A stretch of DNA of 32,327 bases, from positions 1 through 32,327 of the forward strand of contig CALLCZ010000072.1 of the NCBI GenBank assembly GCA_937998645.1, read 5' to 3'. Source of the stretch: an uncultured Gammaproteobacteria bacterium. GTDB taxonomy: Bacteria > Pseudomonadota > Gammaproteobacteria > SZUA-229. Positions 1 through 9,828 of this stretch are shown here, in pieces. The notes below the pieces were generated by a model. It did no database searches. It was not told the origin of the DNA and saw only the letters and a list, made by a program, of their open reading frames with translations. Both the position numbers and the translations under genes were made by a program. The first letter of the stretch is position 1. Each line of letters begins with the position of its first letter.

Positions 1-1238
1 GTGGATGCGACTTTTCCGAGGTCGGATGCACCCTGTGCTGAACAGCCGATCAGACTGGATCGCTTTTGAAAATCATACACACCCAGAGGTGAAGAGAACC
101 TGGCGGTGCCCGATGTCGGCAGCACGTGATTGGGTCCTGCGCAGTAGTCGCCCAGTGCTTCCGCGGTGTAGCGGCCCATGAAAATCGCACCGGCATGGCG
201 AATTTTCTGCGCCCACTGCTCAGCATCATCCATAGAGAGCTCGAGATGTTCGGGGGCAACACGATTAGCGACTTCGATCGCATCATCCATGTCCCTGGCT
301 TCGATCAGGGCAGCACGGTTTGCCAGCGATGTTTTGATAATGTCCGCACGCGGCATGTCTGCGAGCAGTTTTTCAATACTGGTCTTGACCCCCTCGATAA
401 AATCACTGTCCGGGCTCACCAGTATCGATTGCGCATCTTCATCGTGTTCCGCCTGTGAAAACAGATCCATCGCAATCCAGTCAGGGTCTGTTTTACCATC
501 GCACACCACCAGGATCTCTGATGGCCCCGCGATCATATCTATGCCAACAACGCCATACACCATGCGCTTCGCGGTCGCCACGTAGGCATTACCCGGACCG
601 GTAATCTTGTCGACCCGGGGTATCGTACCGGTACCATAAGCCAGCGCTGCTACGGCCTGCGCGCCACCAATGGTAAACACGCGATCAACACCCGAGATTG
701 CTGCTGCAGCCAGCACCAGGTCATTGCGATCACCACCCGGTGTCGGTACGACCATGATAAGTTCCGGCACGCCAGCGACCTTTGCCGGAATGGCGTTCAT
801 CAGCACTGATGAAGGATAGGCCGCCTTGCCACCAGGGACATACAGCCCGGCCCGATCCATTGGCGTGACTTTCTGCCCCAGCACGGTACCGTCAGCTTCG
901 GTATATGACCAGGACTCCATTTTCTGGTGCTCTGCGTAAGCACGAACCCTCTCTGCCGCGACTTCCAGCGCCTGCCTGTGGCTATCATCGATTGCACCCA
1001 GCGCAGCCTCTAGCTCATCGGAGGTAAGCTCCAGCTCGGCTGCAGAAACCGCTTCAACACGGTCAAATTTAGCAGTATATTCAAGCAGTGCGGCATCACC
1101 ACGTTGACGCACATCTTCAAGAATAGCGCTAACCGTGGTAACGACTTCACTGTCAGTCGACTGCTCCCATGCAAGCAACCGGTCCAGTTGAGACAGGAAA
1201 TCAGCATCGCTTGTTTTTAATTGCGTAAGCATGGTCAT
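1..1238 (-). CDS. hisD: Histidinol dehydrogenase, 3' end cut by window edge
   Basis: Catalyses the last two steps of histidine synthesis, NAD-dependent oxidation of L-histidinol to L-histidine, in the cytoplasm. I translated the minus strand by hand from the ATG at 1236-1238; it stays open to base 1, giving 412 codons, so roughly 20 C-terminal residues lie outside the window (family length about 430). Visible landmarks are [11 protein letters not shown], the zinc-ligand segment SQAEHD, the catalytic VAPEHLEL segment and GPNHVLPT. The last zinc-ligand His near the C terminus is beyond the edge. The start overlaps the hisG stop as ATGA, indicating translational coupling. A second in-frame ATG at 1230-1232 is possible. 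Confidence 0.95.
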   Translation of the reverse strand, partial: MTMLTQLKTSDADFLSQLDRLLAWEQSTDSEVVTTVSAILEDVRQRGDAALLEYTAKFDRVEAVSAAELELTSDELEAALGAIDDSHRQALEVAAERVRAYAEHQKMESWSYTEADGTVLGQKVTPMDRAGLYVPGGKAAYPSSVLMNAIPAKVAGVPELIMVVPTPGGDRNDLVLAAAAISGVDRVFTIGGAQAVAALAYGTGTIPRVDKITGPGNAYVATAKRMVYGVVGIDMIAGPSEILVVCDGKTDPDWIAMDLFSQAEHDEDAQSILVSPDSDFIEGVKTSIEKLLADMPRADIIKTSLANRAALIEARDMDDAIEVANRVAPEHLELSMDDAEQWAQKIRHAGAIFMGRYTAEALGDYCAGPNHVLPTSGTARFSSPLGVYDFQKRSSLIGCSAQGASDLGKVAS

Positions 1239-1855
1239 GATACAGCTTCCCGCACCTTGTCAATCAGCGATTGAATGCGTTCATGTTTCATCTTCATTGC
1301 GGCCTTGTTAACAATCAGGCGCGAACTGATGTCAGCAATGTGATCGATGGGCTCAAGGCCGTTTGCCTTCAGTGTATTACCGGTGTCAACAACATCGACG
1401 ATGAGATCGGCCAGCCCGACAATGGGGCCAAGTTCCATTGATCCATAAAGTTTGATCACTTCAACCTGCTCACCCCTGGATTCAAAATATTTTCTGGTAA
1501 CATTAACGAACTTGGTAGCAATGCGCTTACGACCGTTGACAGGTTTTGCATTGACCAGACCTGCGGTCATCAAACGACACTTTGCGATACCCAGGTCCAC
1601 CGGCTCGTAAATACCTTCACCACCATGCTCCATCAGAACATCTTTACCTGCAACGCCAAGATCAGCGGCACCGAACTGTACATAAGTCGGCACATCAGTG
1701 GCGCGAATAATCACAAGTTTTACATCGTGGTGATTGGTATCGAGTATCAGTTTGCGACTGGTCTCGGGATCCTCGGCAGGCACGATGTCCGCAGCCGCCA
1801 GCAAGGGTAATGTTTCCTTGAAGATGCGACCTTTTGATAATGCAATTTTAATCAT
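1235..1855 (-). CDS. hisG: ATP phosphoribosyltransferase, short form
   Basis: Catalyses the first, committed step of histidine synthesis: ATP plus PRPP gives phosphoribosyl-ATP. The 206-residue product begins [11 protein letters not shown] and carries the PRPP-binding stretch [18 protein letters not shown] near its C-terminal end. It ends about 90 residues before the ~300-residue long form, so the C-terminal histidine-sensing ACT-like domain is absent. Family knowledge: short HisG works as a hetero-octamer with HisZ, which supplies regulation; hisZ is not in this window. It overlaps hisD by 4 nt (ATGA). A 13-bp palindrome (1865-1877) sits just upstream of the start; the ribosome site is weak. 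Confidence 0.95.
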   Translation of the reverse strand: MIKIALSKGRIFKETLPLLAAADIVPAEDPETSRKLILDTNHHDVKLVIIRATDVPTYVQFGAADLGVAGKDVLMEHGGEGIYEPVDLGIAKCRLMTAGLVNAKPVNGRKRIATKFVNVTRKYFESRGEQVEVIKLYGSMELGPIVGLADLIVDVVDTGNTLKANGLEPIDHIADISSRLIVNKAAMKMKHERIQSLIDKVREAVS

Positions 1856-1864
1856 GGTAATTTT

Positions 1865-1877
1865 CTAATCAGATTAG
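1865..1877. promoter_or_regulatory. Short palindrome upstream of hisG
   Basis: CTAATC-A-GATTAG is a perfect 6-bp inverted repeat around one base, 10 nt before the hisG start codon. It could be a protein site or a small hairpin close to the ribosome-binding region. No known regulator is recognised and chance is possible. Confidence 0.25.
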
Positions 1878-1909
1878 TCACAAGAAGAATCCGGGAACAA
1901 CAACCTTAC

Positions 1910-1937
1910 CTTGTCACTCGTACCTCGTCCCTCGTTA
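1910..1937 (+). repeat. Tandem heptamer repeat, CTCGTMC family
   Basis: In the murA-hisG gap three clear 7-nt units follow each other (CTCGTAC at 1917-1923, CTCGTCC at 1924-1930, CTCGTTA at 1931-1937), preceded by a degenerate unit CTTGTCA (1910-1916). The same heptamer occurs on the other strand at 31401-31428, inside the 5' end of the polymerase gene. Confidence 0.7.
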
Positions 1938-1942
1938 CTAAA

Positions 1943-3539
<1,597 letters not shown>

Positions 3540-3543
<4 letters not shown>

Positions 3544-4187
3544 GAGTCAACCTTCTTCGTATTCTTGTCCTTCAGGTACTTCAACAGGCCTTCAATCCCA
3601 CCCTTGCGAACTTCCTGATCAAACGTCCCGCGATAACTTGTCACCAGGCTGACGCCATCGATACTCAAGTCATAGACTTTCCAGGCATCATCTTTTATTC
3701 GCATACGGTATGAAACCGGTATTGATGGGCCACCAGGCTGAAGTACCTCGGATTTCACCACCACCTTGTCTTCACCTTGTTCCAGCTTCACCGGGAAATA
3801 ATTGATTTCCTGGTCACTGAACTCGCTCAGGGATTTCCCATAGGTACGGACCAGCAGATTACGAAACTCGTTGATAAACTCGATTTTCTGCTCACGGCTT
3901 GCTTCACGCCAGTTTTTACCCAGCGCAAGTTTGGCGATTGTGACCTCATCCAGATGGGGCAGTATGTATTCATGCACCAGATCATAGACAATGGACGGGT
4001 CCTGTTCTAACTGTTCACGCTTTTGCTTGATCACCGCAATAACTTCATCGGATGTCTGCTTGAGCATGACGTCGGGAGCGACAATATCTGCCGCTGCCAG
4101 CAGGCTGCTAAAATAAAGCTGCAGCACAACGAACATGCCGGTAAGTGTGACTGCTTTTCGTGTTATAAACGTTGTTCCTGATGTCAT
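3540..4187 (-). CDS. mlaC: MlaC, periplasmic phospholipid shuttle
   Basis: Soluble periplasmic carrier that moves phospholipids between the outer-membrane MlaA complex and the inner-membrane MlaFEDB transporter. I place the start at the ATG at 4185-4187 (215 residues, MTSGTTFITRK...), because this gives a normal signal peptide: basic residues, the hydrophobic run LTGMFVVLQLYFSSLL, then a likely cleavage near AAADIV. A GGTGG-type ribosome site precedes it. A longer frame reaching 4295 would run into mlaD and is unlikely. The mature part shows the family pattern (LGKNWREAS, EFRNLLVRTYGKSL, VSYRMR, WKVYDLSIDGVSLV). It lies 25 bp after mlaD. Confidence 0.93.
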
Positions 4188-4212
4188 ATTGCTACCACCA
4201 TCGATGTCAAAA

Positions 4213-4674
4213 TTATTTTTCTTCTGCCATGTTATAGAGGAATTGACCGATGATTTGTTCCAGAACCAGTGCTGATTGCGTGAGCTCAACTTCACTGCCC
4301 GCTTTGAGATATTCTTCTTCGGCGCCAGGCTGCAATCCTACGTACTGCTCTCCCAGCAGGCCGGATGTCATAATACTGGCAGCCGTATCGGTGGGAAATT
4401 TATCATACTGCGGATCAATCGACATGGTTACACGCGCTTCATATCCATCAGAATCATATTCGATTCCAGTGACCTGGCCGACCCTGACACCACTGGCAGA
4501 CACCAGGGAGCGGACTTTCAGGCCACCGATATTGTCGAAGCTGGCAGAAATAATATAGCCTTCATCTCCGCCATAAGTGGCAAGATTGCTTACTTTCATT
4601 GCCAGCATAAATAAGGCCGCAATGCCCGCTGCAACAAACAGTCCAACCATAATTTCTATCGTACGCGTACTCAT
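4213..4674 (-). CDS. mlaD: MlaD, MCE-domain lipid-binding subunit
   Basis: Inner-membrane-anchored MCE protein of 153 residues. One N-terminal transmembrane helix (about residues 7-27, IMVGLFVAAGIAALFMLAM) is followed by a single MCE domain (about 38-115, with FDNIGGLKVRSLVSASGVRV and SGLLGEQYVGL) and a short helical tail. Known homologues form a hexameric ring on MlaE that lipids pass through. The start has a strong ribosome site (AGGGGGA). Unlike the tight E. coli operon, a 195-bp gap separates it from mlaE, filled by hairpins (4718-4863). MlaD is needed in six copies per two MlaE, so a separate expression control here would make sense (inference). Confidence 0.95.
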   Translation of the reverse strand: MSTRTIEIMVGLFVAAGIAALFMLAMKVSNLATYGGDEGYIISASFDNIGGLKVRSLVSASGVRVGQVTGIEYDSDGYEARVTMSIDPQYDKFPTDTAASIMTSGLLGEQYVGLQPGAEEEYLKAGSEVELTQSALVLEQIIGQFLYNMAEEK

Positions 4675-4717
4675 TCGTCCCCCTGTTTACATATCAGGTT
4701 AGCTTAATGTTTGGGAA

Positions 4718-4863
4718 GTTCTGAATAATTCATCCATGAATTATCAGAACACGAACAAGATAAAATGCGATTTTATCTTGTTCTTCATTTTCAATGGCTT
4801 ATCAGCCACAGAAAATGGCAACACATCCATATGTTGCGGAAACTCTGAATTAATCAGAGTTTC
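4718..4863. repeat. Array of five back-to-back hairpins inside the mla operon
   Basis: The mlaE-mlaD gap is almost wholly made of consecutive inverted repeats. H1: 4718-4750, 15-bp arms with one bulged base and a 2-nt loop. H2: 4753-4783, arms GAACAAGATAAAAT and its exact complement around GCG. H3: 4786-4817, CATTTTC then TGGCT, loop TATC, AGCCA then GAAAATG. H4: 4818-4837, GCAACA/TGTTGC. H5: 4839-4863, GAAACTCTGA and its exact complement around ATTAA. Gaps between hairpins are 0-2 nt. Transcription runs on the minus strand, so the mRNA would fold H5 to H1 between the mlaE stop and the mlaD ribosome site. There is no U-tract after any stem, so it is not a standard terminator. Confidence 0.85.
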
Positions 4864-4869
4864 ATTTGT

Positions 4870-5658
4870 TTATTCACTGAACATCAGTGCAGTTAATACA
4901 AAATCCAGTCCCAGCACTGCGAGCGAACTGTGCACCACGGTCCTGGTGGTAGCTTTGCCAAGACCATCGGATGTTGGAACACAGTCATAGCCTTCAAATA
5001 CCGCGATCCAGACAACAACAAAACCGAACACAGCGCTCTTGATCATGCCATTTCCCAGATCATGGTAAAGATCGACATTGGAGACAGCCTGTGACCAGAA
5101 GGCGCCGGCATCCAGCCCGAGCAATTCAACCGCAACCAGATAGCCGCCCATCACACCGACGGCGCTGAATATGGCCGCAAGCAGGGGCATCGACAGAAAG
5201 CCTGCGAGAAATCTCGGCGCGATCACGCGCTCTATAGGGTTGACCGCCATCATTTCCATACCTGAAAGCTGTTCGGTTGCTTTCATCAGGCCGATCTCAG
5301 CGGTCAATGCCGAACCGGCTCTGCCGGCAAATAATAGTGCGGTAACTACGGGTCCAAGTTCGCGCAATAACGACAACACGACCATCACGCTGACCGAGTC
5401 CTCGGCGCCGAAATCGACCAGTGCATAATAGGATTGCAAGGCCATCACCATGCCGACAAACAGTCCGGCGACGACGATAATCAGCAGCGTCAGCACACCC
5501 ACTGAATACATTTGCCGTATCAACAGGCCCGGCCTGAACAGCATGCCTTCCATCGCGGGCAGCACCTGCATCAGAAATACATGACCGCGGCCAAGACGCT
5601 GCAGCGATGTCAGTGAGCTATGGCCCAGCGACTGTAACTTATCGAACAGCAGCATCAT
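4870..5658 (-). CDS. mlaE: MlaE, permease subunit of the phospholipid ABC transporter
   Basis: Integral inner-membrane permease (262 residues, usual length) of the MlaFEDB lipid transporter. Several hydrophobic helices are visible, for example VGVLTLLIIVVAGLFVGMVM and the final LAVLGLDFVLTALMF. The family signatures LRELGPVVTALLFAGRAGSA and AEIGLMKATEQLSGMEMM are intact, as is the conserved CVPTSDGLGKATTR near the C terminus. The ATG at 5656-5658 overlaps the mlaF stop (ATGA); a second Met follows immediately. The stop at 4870 is followed by the hairpin array before mlaD. Confidence 0.96.
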   Translation of the reverse strand: MMLLFDKLQSLGHSSLTSLQRLGRGHVFLMQVLPAMEGMLFRPGLLIRQMYSVGVLTLLIIVVAGLFVGMVMALQSYYALVDFGAEDSVSVMVVLSLLRELGPVVTALLFAGRAGSALTAEIGLMKATEQLSGMEMMAVNPIERVIAPRFLAGFLSMPLLAAIFSAVGVMGGYLVAVELLGLDAGAFWSQAVSNVDLYHDLGNGMIKSAVFGFVVVWIAVFEGYDCVPTSDGLGKATTRTVVHSSLAVLGLDFVLTALMFSE

Positions 5659-6464
5659 GACTTCGTATTTCCAGTGATCAGATCATCCAGCACTGACTCA
5701 GCCGGATAATGAAACGGCACCGGACCATCAGCGAGACCGTCTATGAACTGCCTGATCCATTCTGAATCGCTTACTTTGCAGTCTTCCGGACGCCCATGAC
5801 CGACAATCTCACCGTCAGATATCACATAGACATAATCTGCTATCGACAGGGTTTCCTGGACATCGTGAGACACCACGATACTGCAGATATCAAGCACGTT
5901 ATTCAACTCACGGATCAGCTTGACGAGAACACCTTTTGAAATCGGATCCTGCCCGGTGAAGGGCTCATCGTACATGATCATCATCGGATCCAGTGAAATT
6001 GCACGCGCCATTGCGACACGACGCGCCATGCCGCCAGACAGCTCGGATGGCATTAACTGAGCCGCACCACGCAGACCCACTGCATTCAGCTTCAGCAGCA
6101 CAAGCTGGCGTATCAGGCCTTCGCTCAGGCGGGTATGTTCGCGTAATGGATAGGCCACATTCTCAAACACGCTGAGATCCGTCAGCAAGGCTCCCGACTG
6201 GAACAGCATACCCATGCGCTTTCTCAAAGCATAAAGCTGTGAGGTCTTGAGTTTATGCACATTCTGGCCATCGACTTCTATGCTGCCCGCATCGGGATGC
6301 AACTGTCCACCGATTAGCTTCAGCAAGGTTGTCTTACCGGTACCACTGGGCCCCATGATTGCAGTAATGCCTTTGCGCGGGATATCCATGTCGATACCAT
6401 CAATTATCATGCGCTCACCACGGCTGAATTTCAAACCGCGGATCTTTATTAAAGTGTCGCTCAA
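5655..6464 (-). CDS. mlaF: MlaF, ATPase of the phospholipid ABC transporter
   Basis: Cytoplasmic ABC ATPase powering MlaFEDB. Motifs: Walker A GPSGTGKTT, Q-loop segment LFQSGALLTD, signature LSGGMARR, Walker B IMYDEPFTGQDP, switch His in VVSHDVQE, and the family tail FIDGLADGPVPFHYPA that contacts MlaB. The open frame extends to an ATG at 6549-6551 (298 residues), but that codon has no ribosome site and the extra residues look unlike the family. I prefer the TTG at 6462-6464, with AAGGGA 6 nt upstream, giving 269 residues, the length of E. coli MlaF. It is the first gene of the mlaFEDCB-murA transcript. Confidence 0.93.
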   Translation of the reverse strand: MSDTLIKIRGLKFSRGERMIIDGIDMDIPRKGITAIMGPSGTGKTTLLKLIGGQLHPDAGSIEVDGQNVHKLKTSQLYALRKRMGMLFQSGALLTDLSVFENVAYPLREHTRLSEGLIRQLVLLKLNAVGLRGAAQLMPSELSGGMARRVAMARAISLDPMMIMYDEPFTGQDPISKGVLVKLIRELNNVLDICSIVVSHDVQETLSIADYVYVISDGEIVGHGRPEDCKVSDSEWIRQFIDGLADGPVPFHYPAESVLDDLITGNTKS

Positions 6465-6551
6465 ATCATGTCCCTTGGGTAACGGGTGACTATCGGGTAT
6501 TATTTTTATTCTCTGGGCGGGTATTGTAAGCGCTTGTACCTTCTTATGCAT

Positions 6552-6640
6552 TAGTTACGTGCTGCAATCACCCATATTCTATGATTTGATTCCTTCGCGT
6601 ATTAGCGTAACCTTCACCACTCGCTAAAAAATCGATAAAT
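6552..6640. promoter_or_regulatory. Divergent intergenic region between mlaF and yrbG
   Basis: This AT-rich stretch separates two divergently transcribed operons, so promoters for both should lie here or, for mlaF, also within 6465-6551. I find no hexamer pair close enough to consensus to mark individual promoters. The yrbG start lacks a clear ribosome-binding sequence. Confidence 0.4.
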
Positions 6641-7615
6641 ATGCTGTACAACATTGCCGCCATCATTGCCGGATTTCTGCTTCTTATATGGAGCGCCGAC
6701 AGGTTCATCATTGGAGCTGCTGCTACTGCTCGCAACTTCAGAGTCTCCCCATTGATTATCGGCCTCACCATTGTCGGTTTTGGCACTTCAGCACCAGAGA
6801 TGCTGGTTGCCGCAATTGCTTCAGCAGACGCCAGTCCGGGTCTGGCCGTGGGCAATGCTATAGGCTCCAATATCGCCAATATCACACTGGTGCTGGGCGT
6901 ATCCGCGCTGATTGTGCCATTGCAAGTACATTCACGCATTCTCAAAAAAGAACTGCCCTTGCTGCTGGGCGCCATGCTGCTGATGCTGCTGGTGATCCAG
7001 GACAACCACCTCGGGCGCACCGACGGCCTGATCCTGACAACCAGCGTACTGCTGCTGATGTGGTGGGTGACTCGACAGGCATTGATCAATAAGTCCGAAG
7101 ACCCTATGTATGGCGAGTTCGAACAGGAACTGCCCAAACCGATGTCGACCCGCCTGGCCCTGGTCTGGCTTGTAATTGGCCTTGTTCTCCTGGTTATCAG
7201 CTCAAAGCTTCTGGTCTGGGGCGCTGTCCAGATTGCGACTGATTTTGGCGTCAGCGACCTGCTCATCGGCCTGACAATAATCGCAATCGGCACAAGTCTT
7301 CCCGAGCTCGCAGCCTCAATCGCGGGTGCGTTGAAAAACGAGCATGATATCGCGATTGGCAATGTCGTCGGTTCCAACATGTTCAACACACTGGCCGTCA
7401 TGGGCATTCCCGGTCTAATATATCCGTCAACACTGGATGCCGGTGTTCTTGATCGTGATGTTCCGGTTGTTTTCATATTGACGATAGCACTGGTGATAAT
7501 GGCTTATGGATTTAAAGGCTATGGCCGTATCAACCGCATCGAAGGTGCGATACTGTTCACCTGCTTTATTGGCTACCAGGTTTTACTTTATTTCACTGAG
7601 CTTAGGGCCTGTTAA
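6641..7615 (+). CDS. yrbG: YrbG-type sodium/calcium exchanger family protein
   Basis: Inner-membrane cation antiporter of the CaCA family (324 residues). Two inverted alpha-repeats carry the ion-binding signatures: GFGTSAPEMLVA with GNAIGSNIANI in the first half and AIGTSLPELAASI with GNVVGSNMFN in the second. About ten hydrophobic segments are visible, with a charged cytoplasmic loop (about 150-168) between halves. E. coli YrbG sits at the same place, divergent from mlaF and just before kdsD, so the context supports the name. The physiological ion is not proven from sequence; Ca2+/Na+ or Ca2+/H+ exchange is the family expectation. Confidence 0.92.
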   Translation: MLYNIAAIIAGFLLLIWSADRFIIGAAATARNFRVSPLIIGLTIVGFGTSAPEMLVAAIASADASPGLAVGNAIGSNIANITLVLGVSALIVPLQVHSRILKKELPLLLGAMLLMLLVIQDNHLGRTDGLILTTSVLLLMWWVTRQALINKSEDPMYGEFEQELPKPMSTRLALVWLVIGLVLLVISSKLLVWGAVQIATDFGVSDLLIGLTIIAIGTSLPELAASIAGALKNEHDIAIGNVVGSNMFNTLAVMGIPGLIYPSTLDAGVLDRDVPVVFILTIALVIMAYGFKGYGRINRIEGAILFTCFIGYQVLLYFTELRAC

Positions 7616-7672
7616 CACTATGCGAATACCCATCGACGTCGGCCATTTTAAATAACACTGAGTCAAATCCAC

Positions 7673-8644
7673 ATGACGCAAACGGATTTTAAAAAGCTGG
7701 GGCTTGCTGTCATCGAAACCGAACTTGAAGCGGTCAACACCCTGAAGAGCCGGATTGATGACAACTTTGCCCGTGCCTGCGAACTGATGCTCGACTGCGA
7801 AGGCAGAATAGTTGTCACCGGCATGGGCAAGTCAGGGCATATCGGCGGCAAGATTGCAGCAACCCTGGCCAGCACAGGGAGCCCGGCATTTTTTGTCCAC
7901 CCGGGCGAAGCCAGCCATGGCGACCTGGGTATGATCACGGCAAAGGATGTCGTTATCGCATTGTCAAACTCGGGCAATACCGCGGAAATTCTCACAATCG
8001 TACCCATCATCAAACGTCTGGGCGTGCCACTGATCAGCATGACCGGTGGTCCCGACTCGCCACTGGCGGCCGAGGCCACGATCAACCTCAATGTCAGTGT
8101 CGAAAAAGAAGCCTGCCCGCTTGGTCTTGCACCAACATCCAGCACAACGGTGGCCCTGGTCATGGGCGATGCACTGGCAGTGGCGCTGCTGGAAGCCCGT
8201 GGTTTTACTGAAGAAGATTTTGCACTCTCGCACCCGGGCGGCAGTCTGGGCCGTCGCCTGTTGCTGCATGTCTCAGACATCATGCATACTGGCAAAGATA
8301 CGCCACGTATTGCACCTGAAGCATCCATCTCGGAAGCACTGCTGGAGATGAGCAGCAAAGGCATGGGCATGACCGCGATTATTGATAATGACGACAAAGT
8401 GCTTGGCATATACACTGATGGCGACCTGCGCAGGACCCTGGACAGTAACATCGACCTGCAACAGACACGGATAGAACAGGTCATGACCAGAAACTGCAAA
8501 ACCGTTGATACACATGACCTTGCCGCCGAAGTACTGAAGCTGATGGAAGACCATAAAATCAATGGCGCACTGGTCACGGATGCGGACAACCGCCTGGTTG
8601 GCGCCCTGAATATGCATGACCTGCTTCGTGCAGGCGTAATGTAA
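7673..8644 (+). CDS. kdsD: D-arabinose 5-phosphate isomerase
   Basis: Converts D-ribulose 5-phosphate to D-arabinose 5-phosphate, the first step toward the LPS sugar Kdo, in the cytoplasm. The 323-residue protein has an N-terminal SIS domain (GMGKSGHIGGKIAATLASTG, HPGEASHGDLGM, SNSGNTAE, SHPGGSLGRRLL) and a C-terminal CBS pair (from about residue 200, ending NRLVGALNMHDLLRAGVM). Length and layout match KdsD/GutQ. It is followed by kdsC, so the pair supplies Kdo precursors to the downstream LPS genes. A 108-bp gap holding an inverted repeat separates it from kdsC. Confidence 0.96.
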   Translation: MTQTDFKKLGLAVIETELEAVNTLKSRIDDNFARACELMLDCEGRIVVTGMGKSGHIGGKIAATLASTGSPAFFVHPGEASHGDLGMITAKDVVIALSNSGNTAEILTIVPIIKRLGVPLISMTGGPDSPLAAEATINLNVSVEKEACPLGLAPTSSTTVALVMGDALAVALLEARGFTEEDFALSHPGGSLGRRLLLHVSDIMHTGKDTPRIAPEASISEALLEMSSKGMGMTAIIDNDDKVLGIYTDGDLRRTLDSNIDLQQTRIEQVMTRNCKTVDTHDLAAEVLKLMEDHKINGALVTDADNRLVGALNMHDLLRAGVM

Positions 8645-8650
8645 TATCCA

Positions 8651-8735
8651 GTTAACAGTGAACAGATAAAAGTGAACAGCACAAATCAATCTAGCCAATC
8701 ACTTATCTTTTCGCTGTTAACTGTTCACTGTTAAC
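8651..8735. repeat. Inverted repeat, YAGTKAA heptamer family, kdsD-kdsC gap
   Basis: GTTAACAGTGAACAG (8651-8665) is exactly complementary to CTGTTCACTGTTAAC (8721-8735), with further partial pairing inside. The arms consist of 7-nt words of the form (C/T)AGT(T/G)AA. The transcript would form a long hairpin between the kdsD stop and the kdsC start. The same word family recurs at 20775-20923. Confidence 0.85.
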
Positions 8736-8752
8736 TATTCACCGGTATTAAA

Positions 8753-9286
8753 ATGCAGGACATACTAGATAAAGCAAAAAAAATACAACTCGTCATATTC
8801 GATGTCGATGGCGTAATGACAGACGGCAGCCTGTTTATGGGCGACGACGGCCAGGAGTACAAGGCTTTTAATTCGCTCGACGGCCATGGTATGCGCATGC
8901 TGCAGGAAGGCGGAATCACCGCAGCCATCATCACCGGGCGGAAATCAAATGTGGTTGAACACCGCATGAAAGACCTGGGCGTTACCCGTGTCTACCAGGG
9001 CTACCGGGACAAGATTCCGGCATACGAGGCATTAATGGGCGATATCGGGCTTGAAACAGACCAGGTGGCCTATGTTGGTGATGACGTTGTCGATCTGCCT
9101 ATAATGACGCGTGTCGGCTTTGCCATAGCAGTCCAGGACGCGCACCCTTATGTAAAAAAGCATGCTCACTGGATCACACAAAACAACGGTGGCCAGGGAG
9201 CTGTGCGCGATGTATGTGAACTAATCCTAGAGGCCCGTGGTCTGTTAACACAGACTCTGGAATCATATTTGTACGTTCCGAAGTGA
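8753..9286 (+). CDS. kdsC: 3-deoxy-D-manno-octulosonate 8-phosphate phosphatase
   Basis: HAD-superfamily phosphatase (177 residues) that removes the 8-phosphate from Kdo8P. HAD motif I is IFDVDGVMTDG, with the nucleophile and acid Asp residues; motif II is the Thr in AAIITGRKS; motif III/IV is YVGDDVVDLP. It lacks a large cap domain, as is normal for this tetrameric family. The stop overlaps the GTG start of lptC (GTGA), so the two are coupled. The upstream gap contains an inverted repeat that may affect the kdsD/kdsC expression ratio. Confidence 0.96.
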   Translation: MQDILDKAKKIQLVIFDVDGVMTDGSLFMGDDGQEYKAFNSLDGHGMRMLQEGGITAAIITGRKSNVVEHRMKDLGVTRVYQGYRDKIPAYEALMGDIGLETDQVAYVGDDVVDLPIMTRVGFAIAVQDAHPYVKKHAHWITQNNGGQGAVRDVCELILEARGLLTQTLESYLYVPK

Positions 9287-9828
9287 AAACGCAATTCACC
9301 TTTTTAACTTTAATAATAATTGCCCTGATCGGCATATGGAGCGTATTGGAAGAAGACGATGAAGCTCCAGCCGTTGTAAAAGATCCACATTTTGTCGATG
9401 CCTATGCCAGGGATTTCACCATGCTGTCGATGGATAAAGACGGCCAGCCCTATTACACACTGACAGCGGATCTGATGGAACATTTCAATGACAGCGGTGA
9501 AGCTGAAATTACTCAACCTGTATTTAACATCGACAAGGACGACAGCGCATGGGTAATCAGCGCCCGGCGTGGCAAAATCGACGATAACAATATCTGGGTT
9601 ACACTCAATGAAGACGTTATCATGCAGCAAACCAATTCTGACAGCCCGTTACTGCTAAAAACCAGCAAAATGCGTTTTAATACAAAAACGCAAATCGCTC
9701 ACACTGACAAGCGGGTCGATATCACCCAGGGCTTACTGTCCTTGAAGTCTAATGGGATGGTTTTCAATAATAAAACCGGAAATCTGGAATTACTCGCTGG
9801 CGTCAATGGTATCTATGTTAAAAATTAA
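9283..9828 (+). CDS. lptC: LptC, LPS export bitopic membrane protein
   Basis: Anchored in the inner membrane by one N-terminal helix (FTFLTLIIIALIGIWSVL), with a periplasmic OstA-like beta-jellyroll that passes LPS from LptBFG to LptA. The start is GTG at 9283-9285, overlapping the kdsC stop as GTGA. The 181 residues match E. coli LptC (191). Family-like features are the YTLTADLMEHF strand and RMRFN-type segment KMRFNTKTQIAHTDKRV with the following IT/QGLLSLKSNGM. The 3' end overlaps the lptA start by 14 nt, as in many gammaproteobacteria. Confidence 0.93.
   Translation: MKTQFTFLTLIIIALIGIWSVLEEDDEAPAVVKDPHFVDAYARDFTMLSMDKDGQPYYTLTADLMEHFNDSGEAEITQPVFNIDKDDSAWVISARRGKIDDNNIWVTLNEDVIMQQTNSDSPLLLKTSKMRFNTKTQIAHTDKRVDITQGLLSLKSNGMVFNNKTGNLELLAGVNGIYVKN

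Noticed and set aside
4718..4863. Reading the hairpin array as an intrinsic terminator
   Set aside because: No T-tract follows any stem on the transcribed strand and downstream mla genes depend on readthrough.
4736..4990. Possible small gene on the plus strand over the mlaE-mlaD gap
   Set aside because: It runs through three of the stems and into mlaE antisense; codon content follows the hairpins and no ribosome site is seen.
7663..8682. Long open frame antisense to kdsD (339 codons)
   Set aside because: Low-complexity Ser-rich translation with no family features, and it lies wholly over a well-supported gene on the other strand; the same applies to the antisense frame over yrbG (6568-7476).
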